From assembly GCF_003086295.3 (NCBI RefSeq), contig NC_092048.1:109074276-109138275 (forward strand): DNA of 64,000 nt, read 5' to 3'. Positions 33,503 through 43,659 of the stretch are shown piece after piece. The notes under the pieces are model-generated. The model was not told where the DNA came from, did not search any database, and was given only the letters and a program-made list of their open reading frames with translations. Positions within the stretch are counted from its first letter, which is position 1. Each line of letters starts with the position of its first letter. This DNA is from Arachis hypogaea (taxonomy: Eukaryota; Streptophyta; Magnoliopsida; Fabales; Fabaceae). The position numbers were made by a program, and so were the translations under genes.

Positions 33503-35839
33503 ATGAGCAGGAACAAGAAAAAAGGCATTCTTGTTGAAGCTGATCCAGAACCTGAAAGGACTCTGAAGAGGAAACTAAGAGAAGCTAAATTACAACAATC
33601 CAGAGACAACCTTATTGAAAATTTCGAACAAGTAAAGGAGATGGCAGCCGAACCCAACAACAATAATGCAAGGAGAATGCTTGGTGACTTTACTGCACCT
33701 AATTCCAATTTACATGGAAGAAGCATCTCCATTCCTGCCATTAGAGCAAACAACTTTGAGCTGAAACCTCAGCTAGTTTCTCTGATGCAGCAGAACTGCA
33801 AGTTTCATGGACTTCCATCTGAAGATCCTTTTCAGTTCTTAACTGAATTCTTGCAGATATGTGATACTGTTAAGACTAATGGAGTAGATCCTGAAGTCTA
33901 CAGGCTCATGCTTTTCCCTTTTGCTGTAAGAGACAGAGCTAGAGTGTGGTTGGACTCTCAACCCAGAGATAGCCTGAACTCTTGGGACAAGCTGGTCACG
34001 GCTTTCTTAGCCAAGTTCTTTCCTCCTCAAAAGCTGAGCAAGCTTAGAGTGGATGTTCAAACCTTCAGACAGAAAGAAGGTGAATCCCTCTATGAAGCTT
34101 GGGAAAGATACAAGCAGCTGACCAAAAAGTGTCCTTCTGACATGCTTTCAGAATGGACCATCCTGGATATATTCTATGATGGTTTATCTGAGCTATCAAA
34201 GATGTCATTGGATACTTCTGCAGGTGGATCCATTCACCTAAAGAAAACGCCTGCAGAAGCTCAAGAACTCATTGACATGGTTGCTAATAACCAGTCCATG
34301 TACACTTCTGAGAGGAATCCTGTGAATAATGGGACGCCTATGAAGAAGGGAGTTCTTGAAATTGATACTCTGAATGCCATATTGGCTCAGAACAAAATAT
34401 TGACTCAGCAAGTCAATATGATTTCTCAGAGTCTGAATGGAATGCAAGCTGCTTCCAACAGTACTCAAGAGGCATCTTCTGAAGAAGAAGCTTATGATCC
34501 TGAGAACCCTGCAATAGCAGAGGTGAATTACTTAGGTGAACCTTATGGAAACACCTATAATCCATCATGGAGAAATCATCCAAATCTCTCATGGAAGGAT
34601 CAACAAAAGCCTCAACAAGGCTTTAATAATGGTGGAAGATACAGGTTTAACAATAGTAAACCTTTTCCATCATCCACTCAGCAACTGATAGAGAACTCTG
34701 AACAAAATACTTCTAATCTAGCAAACTTAGTCTCTGATCTATCTAAGGCCACTATGAGTTTCATGAATGAAACAAGATCCTCCATTAGAAATTTGGAAGC
34801 ACAAATGGGCCAGCTGAGTAAAAGAATCACTGAAATTCCTCCTAGTACTCTCCCAAGCAATACAGAAAAAAATCCAAAAGGGGAGTGCAAGGCCATTGAA
34901 TTGATCACCATGGCCGAACCTGTAAAGGAAGGAGAGGACGTGAATCCCAGTGAGGAAGACCTCCTGGGACGTCCAGTGATCAATAAGGAGTTTCCCTCTG
35001 AGGAACCAAAAGAATCTGAGGCTCAACTAGAGACCATAGAGATTCCATTAAACCTCCTTATGCCATTCATGAGCTCTGATGAGTATTCCTCTTCTGAAGA
35101 GAATGAGGATGTCACTGAGGAGCAAGTCACCAAGTACCTTGGTGCAATCATGAAGCTGAATGCCAAATTATTTGGCATTGAAACTTGGGAAGATGAACCT
35201 CCCTTGTTCACCAATGAACTAAGTGATCTGGATCAACTGAGATTGCCTCAGAAGAAACAGGATCCTGAAAAGTTCGTAATACCTTGTACCATAGGCAACA
35301 TGATCTTTGAAAAAGCTCTATGTGACCTTGGTTCAGGGATAAACCTCATGCCCCTCTCTGTAATAGAGAAACTGCGAATCTATGGGGTGCAAGCCACTAA
35401 AATCTCATTAGAGATGGCAGACAATTCGAGAAAACAGGCTTATGGACAAGTAGAGGACGTGTTAGTAAAGGTTGAAGACCTTTACATCCCTGCTGATTTC
35501 ATAATCCTAGATACTGGGAAGGATGAGGATGAATTCATCATCCTTGGAAGACCCTTCCTAGCCACAGCAAGAGCTGTGATTGATGTGGACAAAGGAGAAT
35601 TGATCCTTCAATTAAATAAGGACAACCTTGTGTTTAAAACTCAAGGATCTCTCTCTGTACCCATGGAGAGGAAGCATAGTAAGCTTCTCTCTTTGCAGAG
35701 TCAAACAAAGCCCCCACAGTCAAACTCTAAGTTTGGTGTTGGGAGGCCACAACCAAACTCTAAGTTTGGTGTCAAACCCCCATATCCAAACTCTAAGTTT
35801 GGTGTTGGGAGGTCTCAACAAAGCTCTGCACATCTGTGA
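33503..35839 (+). CDS. Intact gag-protease polyprotein of element B (778 aa)
   Basis: The ATG at 33503 (MSRNKKKG) matches the start of gag in element A, and the frame is uninterrupted to TGA. Residues about 90-215 form the gag core (FAVRDRARVWLDSQP, FLAKFFPPQK, YEAWERYK). About 590-700 form an aspartic protease with CDLGSGINLMP (active site, DLGSG where D has DLGAS) and IILGRPFLATARAVIDV. Near the C-terminus an 11-residue unit with NSKFGV is repeated three times. The product would form and process the particle. Although its host element is old enough for about 1.6 % LTR divergence, this frame is intact. No pol follows, so the element is non-autonomous. Confidence 0.92.
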   Translation: MSRNKKKGILVEADPEPERTLKRKLREAKLQQSRDNLIENFEQVKEMAAEPNNNNARRMLGDFTAPNSNLHGRSISIPAIRANNFELKPQLVSLMQQNCKFHGLPSEDPFQFLTEFLQICDTVKTNGVDPEVYRLMLFPFAVRDRARVWLDSQPRDSLNSWDKLVTAFLAKFFPPQKLSKLRVDVQTFRQKEGESLYEAWERYKQLTKKCPSDMLSEWTILDIFYDGLSELSKMSLDTSAGGSIHLKKTPAEAQELIDMVANNQSMYTSERNPVNNGTPMKKGVLEIDTLNAILAQNKILTQQVNMISQSLNGMQAASNSTQEASSEEEAYDPENPAIAEVNYLGEPYGNTYNPSWRNHPNLSWKDQQKPQQGFNNGGRYRFNNSKPFPSSTQQLIENSEQNTSNLANLVSDLSKATMSFMNETRSSIRNLEAQMGQLSKRITEIPPSTLPSNTEKNPKGECKAIELITMAEPVKEGEDVNPSEEDLLGRPVINKEFPSEEPKESEAQLETIEIPLNLLMPFMSSDEYSSSEENEDVTEEQVTKYLGAIMKLNAKLFGIETWEDEPPLFTNELSDLDQLRLPQKKQDPEKFVIPCTIGNMIFEKALCDLGSGINLMPLSVIEKLRIYGVQATKISLEMADNSRKQAYGQVEDVLVKVEDLYIPADFIILDTGKDEDEFIILGRPFLATARAVIDVDKGELILQLNKDNLVFKTQGSLSVPMERKHSKLLSLQSQTKPPQSNSKFGVGRPQPNSKFGVKPPYPNSKFGVGRSQQSSAHL
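35728..35805 (+). repeat. 33-bp repeat at the end of gag-protease, encoding NSKFGV
   Basis: TAAGTTTGGTGT occurs at 35728, 35761 and 35794, exactly 33 bp apart and in frame. The same 12-mer is the non-coding motif that lies before family I/II 3' LTRs, so here it is both coding and motif. Confidence 0.75.
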
Positions 35840-35887
35840 GGCTCCATGAGAGCCCACTGTCAAGCTATTGACATTAAAGAAGCGCTT

Positions 35888-35905
35888 GTTGGGAGGCAAC
35901 CCAAT
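35888..35905 (+). ncRNA. Conserved GGGAGGCAACCC hairpin of element B
   Basis: GTTGGG (35888-35893), loop AGGCAA, CCCAAT (35900-35905): five Watson-Crick pairs plus one G-U. It lies about 50 nt after the protease stop and is preceded by GAAGCGCTT, as in element D. Confidence 0.6.
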
Positions 35906-36039
35906 GTTTATTTATCTAATTTTCAGTGTTTTTCATGTTTTATTCGGTTCATGATCATGTGGAGTCACAAAATAAACCAAAAAATTGAAAACAGAATCAA
36001 AAACAGCAGAAAAAAAATCACACCCTGGAGGAAGACCTT

Positions 36040-36290
36040 ACTGGCGTTTAAACGCCAGTAAGAAGCATATTTTGGACGTTCAACGCCAGAACAGAGCATG
36101 GTTCTGGCGCTGAACGCCAGAAATGGGCAGCATCTGGGCGTTTGAATGCCAGAAATGTACCCTGGAGAAGAGCTGGCGCTGAACGCCCAGAACAAGCATG
36201 GTTCTGGCGTTCAACGCCAGAAATGGGCTACAAATGGGCGTTCAACGCCCAGAACAAGCACCAATCTGGCGCTGAACACCCAGAGTTGTG
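36040..36290 (+). repeat. CTGGCGTTCAACGCCAG palindrome array in element B
   Basis: Eight units of an imperfect 17-21-bp palindrome in 250 bp. They include the perfect CTGGCGTTTAAACGCCAG, TTCTGGCGTTCAACGCCAG, CTGGCGCTGAACGCCCAG and TGGGCGTTCAACGCCCA. Spacers such as 'aacaagcatgg' are partly shared. The same words appear in the LTRs of A and B. No coding function is apparent. Confidence 0.88.
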
Positions 36291-36733
36291 TGCAAGGGCA
36301 TTTTGCATGCCTAATTGGGTGCAAGGTTGTAAATCCTTGAACACCTCAGGATCTGTGGACCCCACAGGATCCCCACCTACCTCCACTCACTTCTTCTCAC
36401 CCCTCTTTCACACAATCCCATAAACACTCTTCCCCAAAACCCTTCACCAATCACCTCAATCTCTCTTCCCCATCACCTCTTCACCACTCACATCCATCCA
36501 CTCTTCCCCATAAACCTACCTCATAAACTCCACCTACCTTCACAATTCAAAATCAATTTCCCACCCAAACCCACCCTAAATGGCCGAACTTACCCCCCTC
36601 CCTTCCCTATATATAGCCCTCTATTCTTCCTCATTTTCACACAACACAACCCTCTCTTCCCCTTCTTGGCCGAAACACATCTCCCCCCTCTCCTCCATAT
36701 TTTCTTCTTCTTTTTCATCTATTCTTTCTTCTC
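36291..36733 (+). other. C-rich spacer before the second ORF of element B
   Basis: Pyrimidine-rich sequence (many ccacct and tcaccactc words) without a supported ORF. It precedes the internal RGGA-loop hairpin. Confidence 0.5.
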
Positions 36734-36768
36734 TTGCTCGAGGACGAGCAATATTCTAAGTTTGGTGT
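36734..36768 (+). ncRNA. Internal RGGA-loop hairpin and TAAGTTTGGTGT motif of element B
   Basis: TTGCTCG (36734-36740), loop AGGA, CGAGCAA (36745-36751), a perfect 7-bp stem, then TATTC and TAAGTTTGGTGT (36757-36768). It lies about 40 bp before the start of the second ORF. It repeats, with a different but paired stem, the arrangement in front of the 3' LTR. Confidence 0.65.
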
Positions 36769-36805
36769 GGTAAAAGCATAAGCTTTTGTTTTTCCATTAC
36801 CATTG

Positions 36806-37954
36806 ATGGCACCTAAGACCGGAGAATCCTCTAGAAAAGGGAAAGGGAAGACAAAAGCTTCCACCTCCGAGTCATGAGAGATGGAAAGATTCATCTCCAA
36901 AGCCCATCAAGACCACTTCTATGATGTTGTGGTCAAGAAGAAGGTGATCCCTGAGGTCCCTTTCAAGCTCAAGAAGAATGAGTATCCGGAAATCCGACAT
37001 GAAATCCAAAGAAGAGGTTGGGAAGTTCTAACAAAACCCATCTAACAAGTCGGCATCCTAATGGTTCAAGAGTTCTATGCCAATGCATGGATCACTAGGA
37101 ACCATGATCAAAGTAAGAACCCAAACCCAAAAAATTATCTCACTATGGTTCGGGGGAAATACTTAGATTTTAGTCCGGAAAATGTGAGGTTGGCGTTTAA
37201 CTTGCCTATGATGCAAGGAGATGCACGCCCCTACAATAGAAGGGTCAACTTTAATCAAAGGTTGGACCAAGTCCTCATGGACATATGTGTGGAAGGAGAT
37301 CAATGGAAGATTGACTCCAAAGGCAAGCCGGTTCAATTAAGAAGACTGGACCTCAAGCCTGTGGCTAGAGGATGGTTGGAGTTCATCCAACGCTCCATCA
37401 TCCCCACTAGCAACCGATCTGAAGTTACTGTGGATCGGGCCATCATGATCCATATCATCATGATTAGAGAGGAAGTAGAAGTTCATGAAGTCATCTCCCT
37501 TGAACTCTACAAAATAGCCGAAAAGCCCTCTCCTGGGGCAAGGCTAGCTTTTCCTCATCTTATTTGCCATCTATGTTACTCAGTTGGAGCTTCCATAGAA
37601 GAAGATATTTCCATTGAGGAAGAGAAGCCCATCACTAAGAAAAGGATGGAGCAAGCAAGAGAGCCCATTCATGGAGCTCAAGAGGCGCATGAAGCTCATC
37701 ACCATGAGATCCCGGAAATACCTCAAATGAATTTTCCTCCACAAAACTATTGGGAGCAAATCAACACCTCCCTAGGAGAATTAAGTTTCAACATGGGACA
37801 ACTAAGGGTGGAACATCAAGAGCACTCCATCATCCTTCATGAAATAAGAGAAGATCAAAAAGAAATGAGGGAGGAGCAACAAAGACAAGGAAGAGACATA
37901 GAAGAGCTCAAGGACATCATTGGTTCCTCAAGAAGGAAACGTCACCATCACTAA
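36806..37954 (+). pseudogene. Second ORF of element B (plant transposon protein type), two in-frame stops
   Basis: The frame starts at ATG 36806 (MAPKTGESSRKGKGK) and runs to TAA 37952-37954, interrupted by TGA 36875 and TAA 37043. The 297 codons after the second stop are open. Conserved pieces shared with the second ORF of D are MVQEFYANAW (D: MIREFYANAV), VRGKYLDFSPENV and LMDICVEGDQW. The C-terminal 100 residues are rich in Glu and Gln and likely coiled coil, ending in a basic KRHHH tail. It sits where Athila elements have an 'env-like' gene, but I see no membrane segment or signal peptide. Confidence 0.75.
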
Positions 37955-39071
37955 GGTGGACTCATTCCTTATTCTTACATTCTCTATTTTTCGTTTTCTC
38001 TATGTTAAGTGCTTATCTATATTTGTGTCTTATTACATGATCATTAGTAGTTAGTAACTATATCTTAAAGTTATGAATGTCCTATGAATCCATCACCTCT
38101 CTTAAATGAAAAATGTTTTAATTCAAAAGAACAAGAAGTACATGAGTTTCGAATTTATCCTTGAACTTGGTTTAATTATATTGATGTGGTGACAATGCTT
38201 CTTGTTTTCTGAATGTATGCTTGAACAGTGCATATATCTTTTGAAGTTGTTGTTTAAGAATGTTAAATATGTTGGCTCTTGAAAGAATGATGACAAGGAG
38301 ACATGTTATTTGATAATCTGAAAAATCATAAAAATGATTCTTGAAGCAAGAAAAAGCAGCAAAGCACAAAGCTTGCAGAAAAAAAAAGAGAGAAAAATAG
38401 GCGAAAAAAATATAGAAAGAAAAAGAAAAAACAAGCAGAAAAAGCCAAGAGCTCTTAAAACCAAGAGGCAAGAGCAAAAAGCCAATAACCCTTAAAACCA
38501 AAAGGCAAGGGCAAATAAAAAGGATCCCAAGCCTTTGAGCATCAGTGGATAGGAGGGCCTAAAGGAATAAAATCCTGGTCTAAGCGACTAAACCAAGCTG
38601 TCCCTAACCATGTGCTTGTGGCGTGTAGGTGTCAAGTGAAAACTTGAGACTGAGCGGTTAAAGTCAAGGTCCAAAGCAAAAGAAGAGTGTGCTTAAGAAC
38701 CCTGGACACCTCTAATTGGGGACTTTAGCAAAGCTGAGTCACAATCTGAAAAGGTTCACCCAATTATGTGTCTGTGGCATTTGTGTATCCGGTGGTAATA
38801 CTGGAAAACAAAGTGCTTAGGGCCACGGCCAGGACTCATAAAATAGCTGTGTTCAAGAATCATCCTACTGAACTAGGAGAATCAATAACACTATCTGAAC
38901 TCTGAGTTCCCATAGATGCCAATCATTCTGAACTTCAATGGATAAAGTGAGATGCCAAAACTATTTAAGAGGCAAAAAGCTACAAGTCCTGCTCATCTGA
39001 TTGGAGCTATGTTTCATTGATAGTTTGGAATTTATAGTATATTTTCTTCTTTTTATCCTATTTAATTTTCA
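37955..39071 (+). other. 3' untranslated region of element B
   Basis: No supported ORF. Two copies of a word like that in D, atgtgcttgtggcg (about 38611) and atgtgtctgtggca (about 38766), lie about 155 bp apart. A/T-rich elsewhere. Confidence 0.55.
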
Positions 39072-39109
39072 GTTGCTTGGGGACAAGCAACAATTTAAGT
39101 TTGATGTTG
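39072..39109 (+). promoter_or_regulatory. RGGA-loop hairpin plus 3' priming tract of element B
   Basis: GTTGCTTG (39072-39079), loop GGGA, CAAGCAAC (39084-39091), 8 bp. Compared with D the outer pair is G-C instead of C-G, a compensatory change. AATTTAAGTTTGATGTTG follows and ends at the LTR. Confidence 0.75.
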
Positions 39110-40748
39110 TGATGAGCGGATAATTTATACGCTTTTTGGCATTGTTTTTAGTATGTTTTTAGTAGAATCTAGTTACCTTTAGGGATGTTTTCATTAGTTT
39201 TTATGTTAAATTCACATTTCTGGACTTTACTACGAGTTTGTGTGTTTTTCTGTGATTTCAGGTATTTTCTGGCTGAAATTGAGGGACTTGAGCAAAAATC
39301 AGATTCAGAGGTTGAAGAAGGACTGCTGATGTTGTTGGATTCTGACCTCCCTGCACTCAAAATAGATTTTCTGGAGTTACAGAACTCAAAATGGTGCACT
39401 TCCAATTGCGTTGGAAAGTAGACATCCAGGGATTTCTAGCAATATATAATAGTCTATACTTTGCCCAAGTTTAGATGATGCAAACTGGCATTCAACTCCA
39501 GTTCTCTGCCCAATTCTGGCGTCCATCGCTAGAAACAAGTTGCAAAGTGGAGTTCAACGCCCAAAATGGCACAAAAGCTGGCGTTCAACTCCAAGAATGA
39601 CCTCTCCATGTGTAGACTTCAAGCTCAGCCCAAGCACACACCAAGTGGGCCCCGGAATTGAATTTATGCATCAATTACTTATCTCTGTAAACCCTAGTAA
39701 CTAGCTTAGTATAAATAGGACTTTTTACTATTGTATTAGACATCCTGGATTGTATCTTTTGATCATTTTTAGATCTCTTAACCTCCATGGGAGGCTGGCC
39801 ACTCGGCCATGCTTACCCTATATTCGCTCATGTATTTTTAACGGTAGAGTTTCTACACTCCATAGATTAAGGTGTGGAGCTCTGCTGTTCCTCAAAGATT
39901 AATGCAAAGTACTACTGTTTTTCTATTCAATTCAACTTATTCTGCTTCTAAGATATTCATTCGCACTTCAACCTGAATGTGATGAACGTGATAATCATCA
40001 TCATTCCCTATGAACGCGTGCCTAACAACCACTTCCGTTCTACCTTCGATTGAATGATTATCTCTTGGATCTCTTAATCAGAATCTTCGTGGTGTAAGCT
40101 AGATTGATGGCGGCATTCATGAGAATCCGGAAAGTCTAAACCTTGTCTGTGGTATTCCGAGTAGGATTCTGGGATTGAATGACTGTGACGAGCTTCAAAC
40201 TCGCGATTGCTGGGCGTAGTGACAGACGCAAAAGGAGGGTGAATCCTATTCCAGCATGATCGGGAACCTCAGATGATTAGCCGTGCTGTGACAGAGCATT
40301 TGGACCATTTTCACAAGAGGAGGGGATGTAGCCACTGACAACGGTGATGCCCTTGCATAAAGCCAGCCATGGAAAGGAGTAAGACTGATTGGATGAAGAC
40401 AGCGGGAAAGCAGAGATTCAGAGGAACGAAAGCATCTCTACACGCTTATCTGAAATTCTCACCAATGAATTACATAAGTGTTTCTATCCTTATTTTCTGT
40501 TTAATTAGTATTATTTTTGAAAACTCCATAATCAATTATTATCCGTCTGACTGAGATTTACAAGGTGACCATAGCTTGCTTCATACCAACAATCTCCGTG
40601 GGATCGACCCTTACTCACGTAAGGTTTATTACCTGGACGACCCAGTGCACTTGCTGGTTAGCTGTATCGAAGTTGTGACAAATTATGAATTGAGATTAGA
40701 GCACTAAGTTTTTGGAGCCATTACCAGAGATCACAATTTCGTGCACCA
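39110..40748 (+). repeat. 3' LTR of element B (1639 bp)
   Basis: Same length and ends as the 5' LTR, with about 26 substitutions by eye. Followed directly by TGGAG, the target duplication. Confidence 0.95.
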
Positions 40749-41195
40749 TGGAGCGAGGGATATCATGCGCTGGCGATGTCGGAGGTTGAACGGAGCGGGG
40801 GGTGGCCACCTGTAAGGACACTCCGACGATCAAGTCAGAATCCGTACTGGTGGGTGGCAGAATTAGGTAAGAATGTGATGTAACTTGGGGGGAGAGCTTT
40901 TCTCTCCCCTTATATACTGTGCTAGGTGGGCCTAGTGATGGCCTAGCCCAATGGTTGAGGGGTTGTGAGCTGTCACATCCCACGTGGGCAGGTTGTCCCG
41001 TACTTCGGGTTGGGACACCGGATATTGCCCCGAGGATACCGACCCGAGCGATGACATACTCTGGGTGGTAGGTCGGTCGGGCCCTGGATCGGTTGTTAGA
41101 ACCGACCCGTTGAACTCCTTTGCTGGAGGTTTGGTCCTGGGTGGGGCAGTGCCCCGACCGGCAACTTCTTGGGCTGGACTCGGCAGTCCGTAACA
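40749..41195 (-). repeat. Main part of the 3' LTR of element G
   Basis: On the minus strand the LTR starts TGTTACGGACTGCC at 41195, directly after the tract GCATTGGGGGCAC. It continues left to 40749, where element B cuts it, and resumes at 21973. A TATA box, TATATAAGG, lies on the minus strand at 40914-40906. G/C content is much higher than in the Athila-like LTRs. Confidence 0.8.
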
Positions 41196-41904
41196 GTGCC
41201 CCCAATGCGCCAGCCTTGAGGTCTGAGGCTCGTGGCTGGGCGCGTTTGTCTTATTTTCTGAGGCGGCAAATTTTCTTCTTTTTCGGGAACTCGTTGATGG
41301 CGTTTCGTGTCACTCACGCATGGTCGCTTCGACCTTTGTGCTGTTTTCTTGGTTTTGGCACTGGGCATTAAATGCCCATCCTTTCATTGATTTGAAATTT
41401 TGGGTGGAATGGCAAATATGCCCCTGCCTTTTGGCACTCTTCCTCGACGGTTACGCTTTTCTCCCCTTTTTTATTTCGTAACCTCCTCTTTTCTTTACTT
41501 TTCCTTTTCCTCATCTCTTATTCTTTCGTACTGCTGCTCCTGCCCTTGCTTCTGCTTCGAACATTCTTGTTCCCTGCTGTTGCTTCGATCATTCTTGCTC
41601 GCAGTGCCCCACCTTCCTTCCTATCTGCTTCTTACAGATTCTGCTTCTTTTGGTAAGCTTTCGTAGCTTTTCCCCTTTTTGGTTGCTTATTTCCAGTTTT
41701 TGTGTATTTTTTCTTGTGTGCCTAGGTTTCTTCATTTTGCTTTTCCTTCTTAGAGGGGGTGCCACTGGATTTTCTTGCATTTTTACTTGCGTTTCTGGGT
41801 TAGTATAGGGGGGCTAGAGGGTGATTCATAGTTCTCTTTTCAATTTTTCTGTTTTGAGGGTTTTTGACTTCCCGTCTTGACTGAGTGGTGCCCCCGCTGT
41901 AGGT
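41196..41904 (+). other. Leader of the antisense ORF of element G
   Basis: Non-coding, T-rich towards the ORF. In this element it would hold the promoter of the antisense gene. No clear TATA box was identified. Confidence 0.4.
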
Positions 41905-43659
41905 ATGACCGAGCGTCTTGCTTCCTTGAGTCAGGCTCAGCGCCCTCTAGCCGACTTTGTCGACCACTATGCCTGGGTTTCCTCCGATGTGAAGGATACT
42001 CCTTCTAGGATTACAAAGGAGGGGCTCCAGAAACTACGACAGTCAGGGCTCTTGTGTGGAGGGGGTCCTGAGGAGGCGCTCTATCAAGTCTATGTCCCTG
42101 CTGGTCGGGAGCGTGTCTGTCAAAAGAACTTGGCTTCCCCTCGAGTTATTGATACGAGCCTATGTTCACGACCTTGGGGCTTCGTCTACCTTTTTCTCCT
42201 TTTGTTATGGGTTTATTAAATCGCTGTGATGTTGCACCGTCGCAGCTTCACCCAAATAGTTGGGCCTCCATCCGGTGCTTTGAGATGGTTTGCGAGTACC
42301 TGGAGCTGCCGATCTCAGTGAATGTCTTCCTCTACCTCTTCTTGCTCACGAACCCTTCTAGCCATGGGAAGGCTAAGAAGGGTTATATGTCTTTTAGGGC
42401 CCAACAGGGGCGCAGAATCTTTAGCCTATTTGAGGATTCCTATCATGGTTTTAAGTCTACCTTTTTTAAGGTTAGACCGGTCGAGGGTCATCAGCCTTTC
42501 TGGCTTACAGCTGAGGGGGTTAAGCAGATCCCGACCTACTGGAGCTTTGGGGCAGGGTCCGACTATCTTATAAAGGTATCTTATGATTGTCTGAGCCCGG
42601 AAGATCGCAATATTGCCGATATTTTATTGGCCATTTTTAGTAAGAAGAACCTTAATCTCCGTATGGTGATGGGGGACCGGGAGGCCGGTCGGTCGTATGT
42701 TGGTGGGTTCCTTTTTCCTTTGAGTTCTTCTATTCTTTAATTTTCTATTGTTGACACCTTTTCTCTCCTTTTCTATACTCACAGTTTCCATGGCTGGCGG
42801 GAAGAAGACTTTGGCTGACTTGATGAATCTCATCAAGGGGGACGAGGAGGGTGAGGATGACTCTTCGGCGGCCCCCACGGCTAGTCAGGAGCAAGGGAAA
42901 ATCGGGGAAGCCAGTGGTCAGGTGGACGGGGCCGACCAGGCTCATCTGGAAAAGGTTGTTCCTCCCGAGAAGGTTACTGGGTTTGATGGTTTGGAGACGG
43001 AAATTTTTGAAGATGATTTTGGTTTTGGTGACGATGAGCTGAAGGTTGTGGGTAATCCCAAGAAAAGAAAGCGAGCTACCGAGAAGGAGCTCTCGGTTAT
43101 GGAGAAAAACTTTGATGCTGGGGGTTTCATCGAGTCCCAGTTGCTCCCCGGCACTGAGGAGTTTTTCCATGAGGCCGACCTTTCCGGGCAGGCCAGGTGG
43201 ATCTACCATAGTCTTCTCCGAGCTGCTGCTATCGCCAAGAAGGTGGAGCTTGTCTTGGGTAACTATCATGCTATGGAGGTAAGGTTTCGTAACTCCCAAA
43301 AAGATCTGACGGACTCACGATCTCGGGAGGAGTCTTTGAAGACGAAGTTGTCCGAGCAGGAGAAGAAGGCTGAGGAGGATGTCAAAGAGATTAATAGGCT
43401 GGTGGATCGGGATATGGCCTTGATGAAGGATCTGAATACCTCCCGTGGTGAGACTGCTGCCATGAAGAAGAGGATTGAGGAGTTGGAGGAGAAGCTAAAG
43501 TTGGCGGAGAGCTCGATGGAGACTGCTTCTCAAGAGATGGCTGCCCTGAAGAAAAAGAACAAGGAGCTTGCAAAAGGGGCTCGTGAGGCCGTCAAGCTGA
43601 CTGAGGAAGGGATAAAGCTGCAGGTGACCGTTCTGACTCCCGATCTTGACTTTTCCTAA
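41905..43659 (+). pseudogene. Antisense ORF of element G ('putative gypsy type transposon' protein), with intron and frameshift
   Basis: It runs on the strand opposite to pol. Exon 1 starts at ATG 41905 (MTERLASLSQ) and shows RVCQKN and PHSQLHPNSW-like features (VAPSQLHPNSW). A frameshift near 42145-42160 moves it to another frame. A likely intron, 42703-42784 (GT...CACAG), joins in phase to MAGGKKTLADLMN. Exon 2 ends in a long Lys/Glu coiled coil. The family resembles Pfam 'Transposase_28', which despite its name accompanies Tat/Ogre retrotransposons as an extra antisense ORF of unknown function. The frameshift makes this copy a pseudogene. Confidence 0.75.
42703..42784 (+). other. Probable intron of the antisense ORF of G
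   Basis: It begins GTGGGTTCC and ends TTTCTATACTCACAG, 82 bp and T-rich. Joining the exons keeps phase and gives ...SYVVSMAGG, while reading through meets a stop at 42738-42740. Splicing is predicted, not shown. Confidence 0.55.

Larger units (their letters stand above)
21974..40748 (+). mobile_element. Element B: complete Athila-like element (family I) carrying nested element C
   Basis: Two LTRs of exactly 1639 bp flank a tRNA-Asp primer site, a leader, an intact gag-protease ORF, the AGGCAA hairpin, a palindrome array, a broken second ORF and the hairpin/priming tract. TGGAG flanks both ends (21969-21973 and 40749-40753), a perfect 5-bp target duplication. Without C (8053 bp plus 5 bp) the element is about 10.7 kb. 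No RT or integrase is encoded. By eye about 26 differences separate the LTRs (about 1.6 %). Confidence 0.95.

Noticed and set aside
36040..36290. CRISPR-like array
   Set aside because: The repeats are imperfect palindromes without unique spacers of constant length, in a plant retrotransposon.
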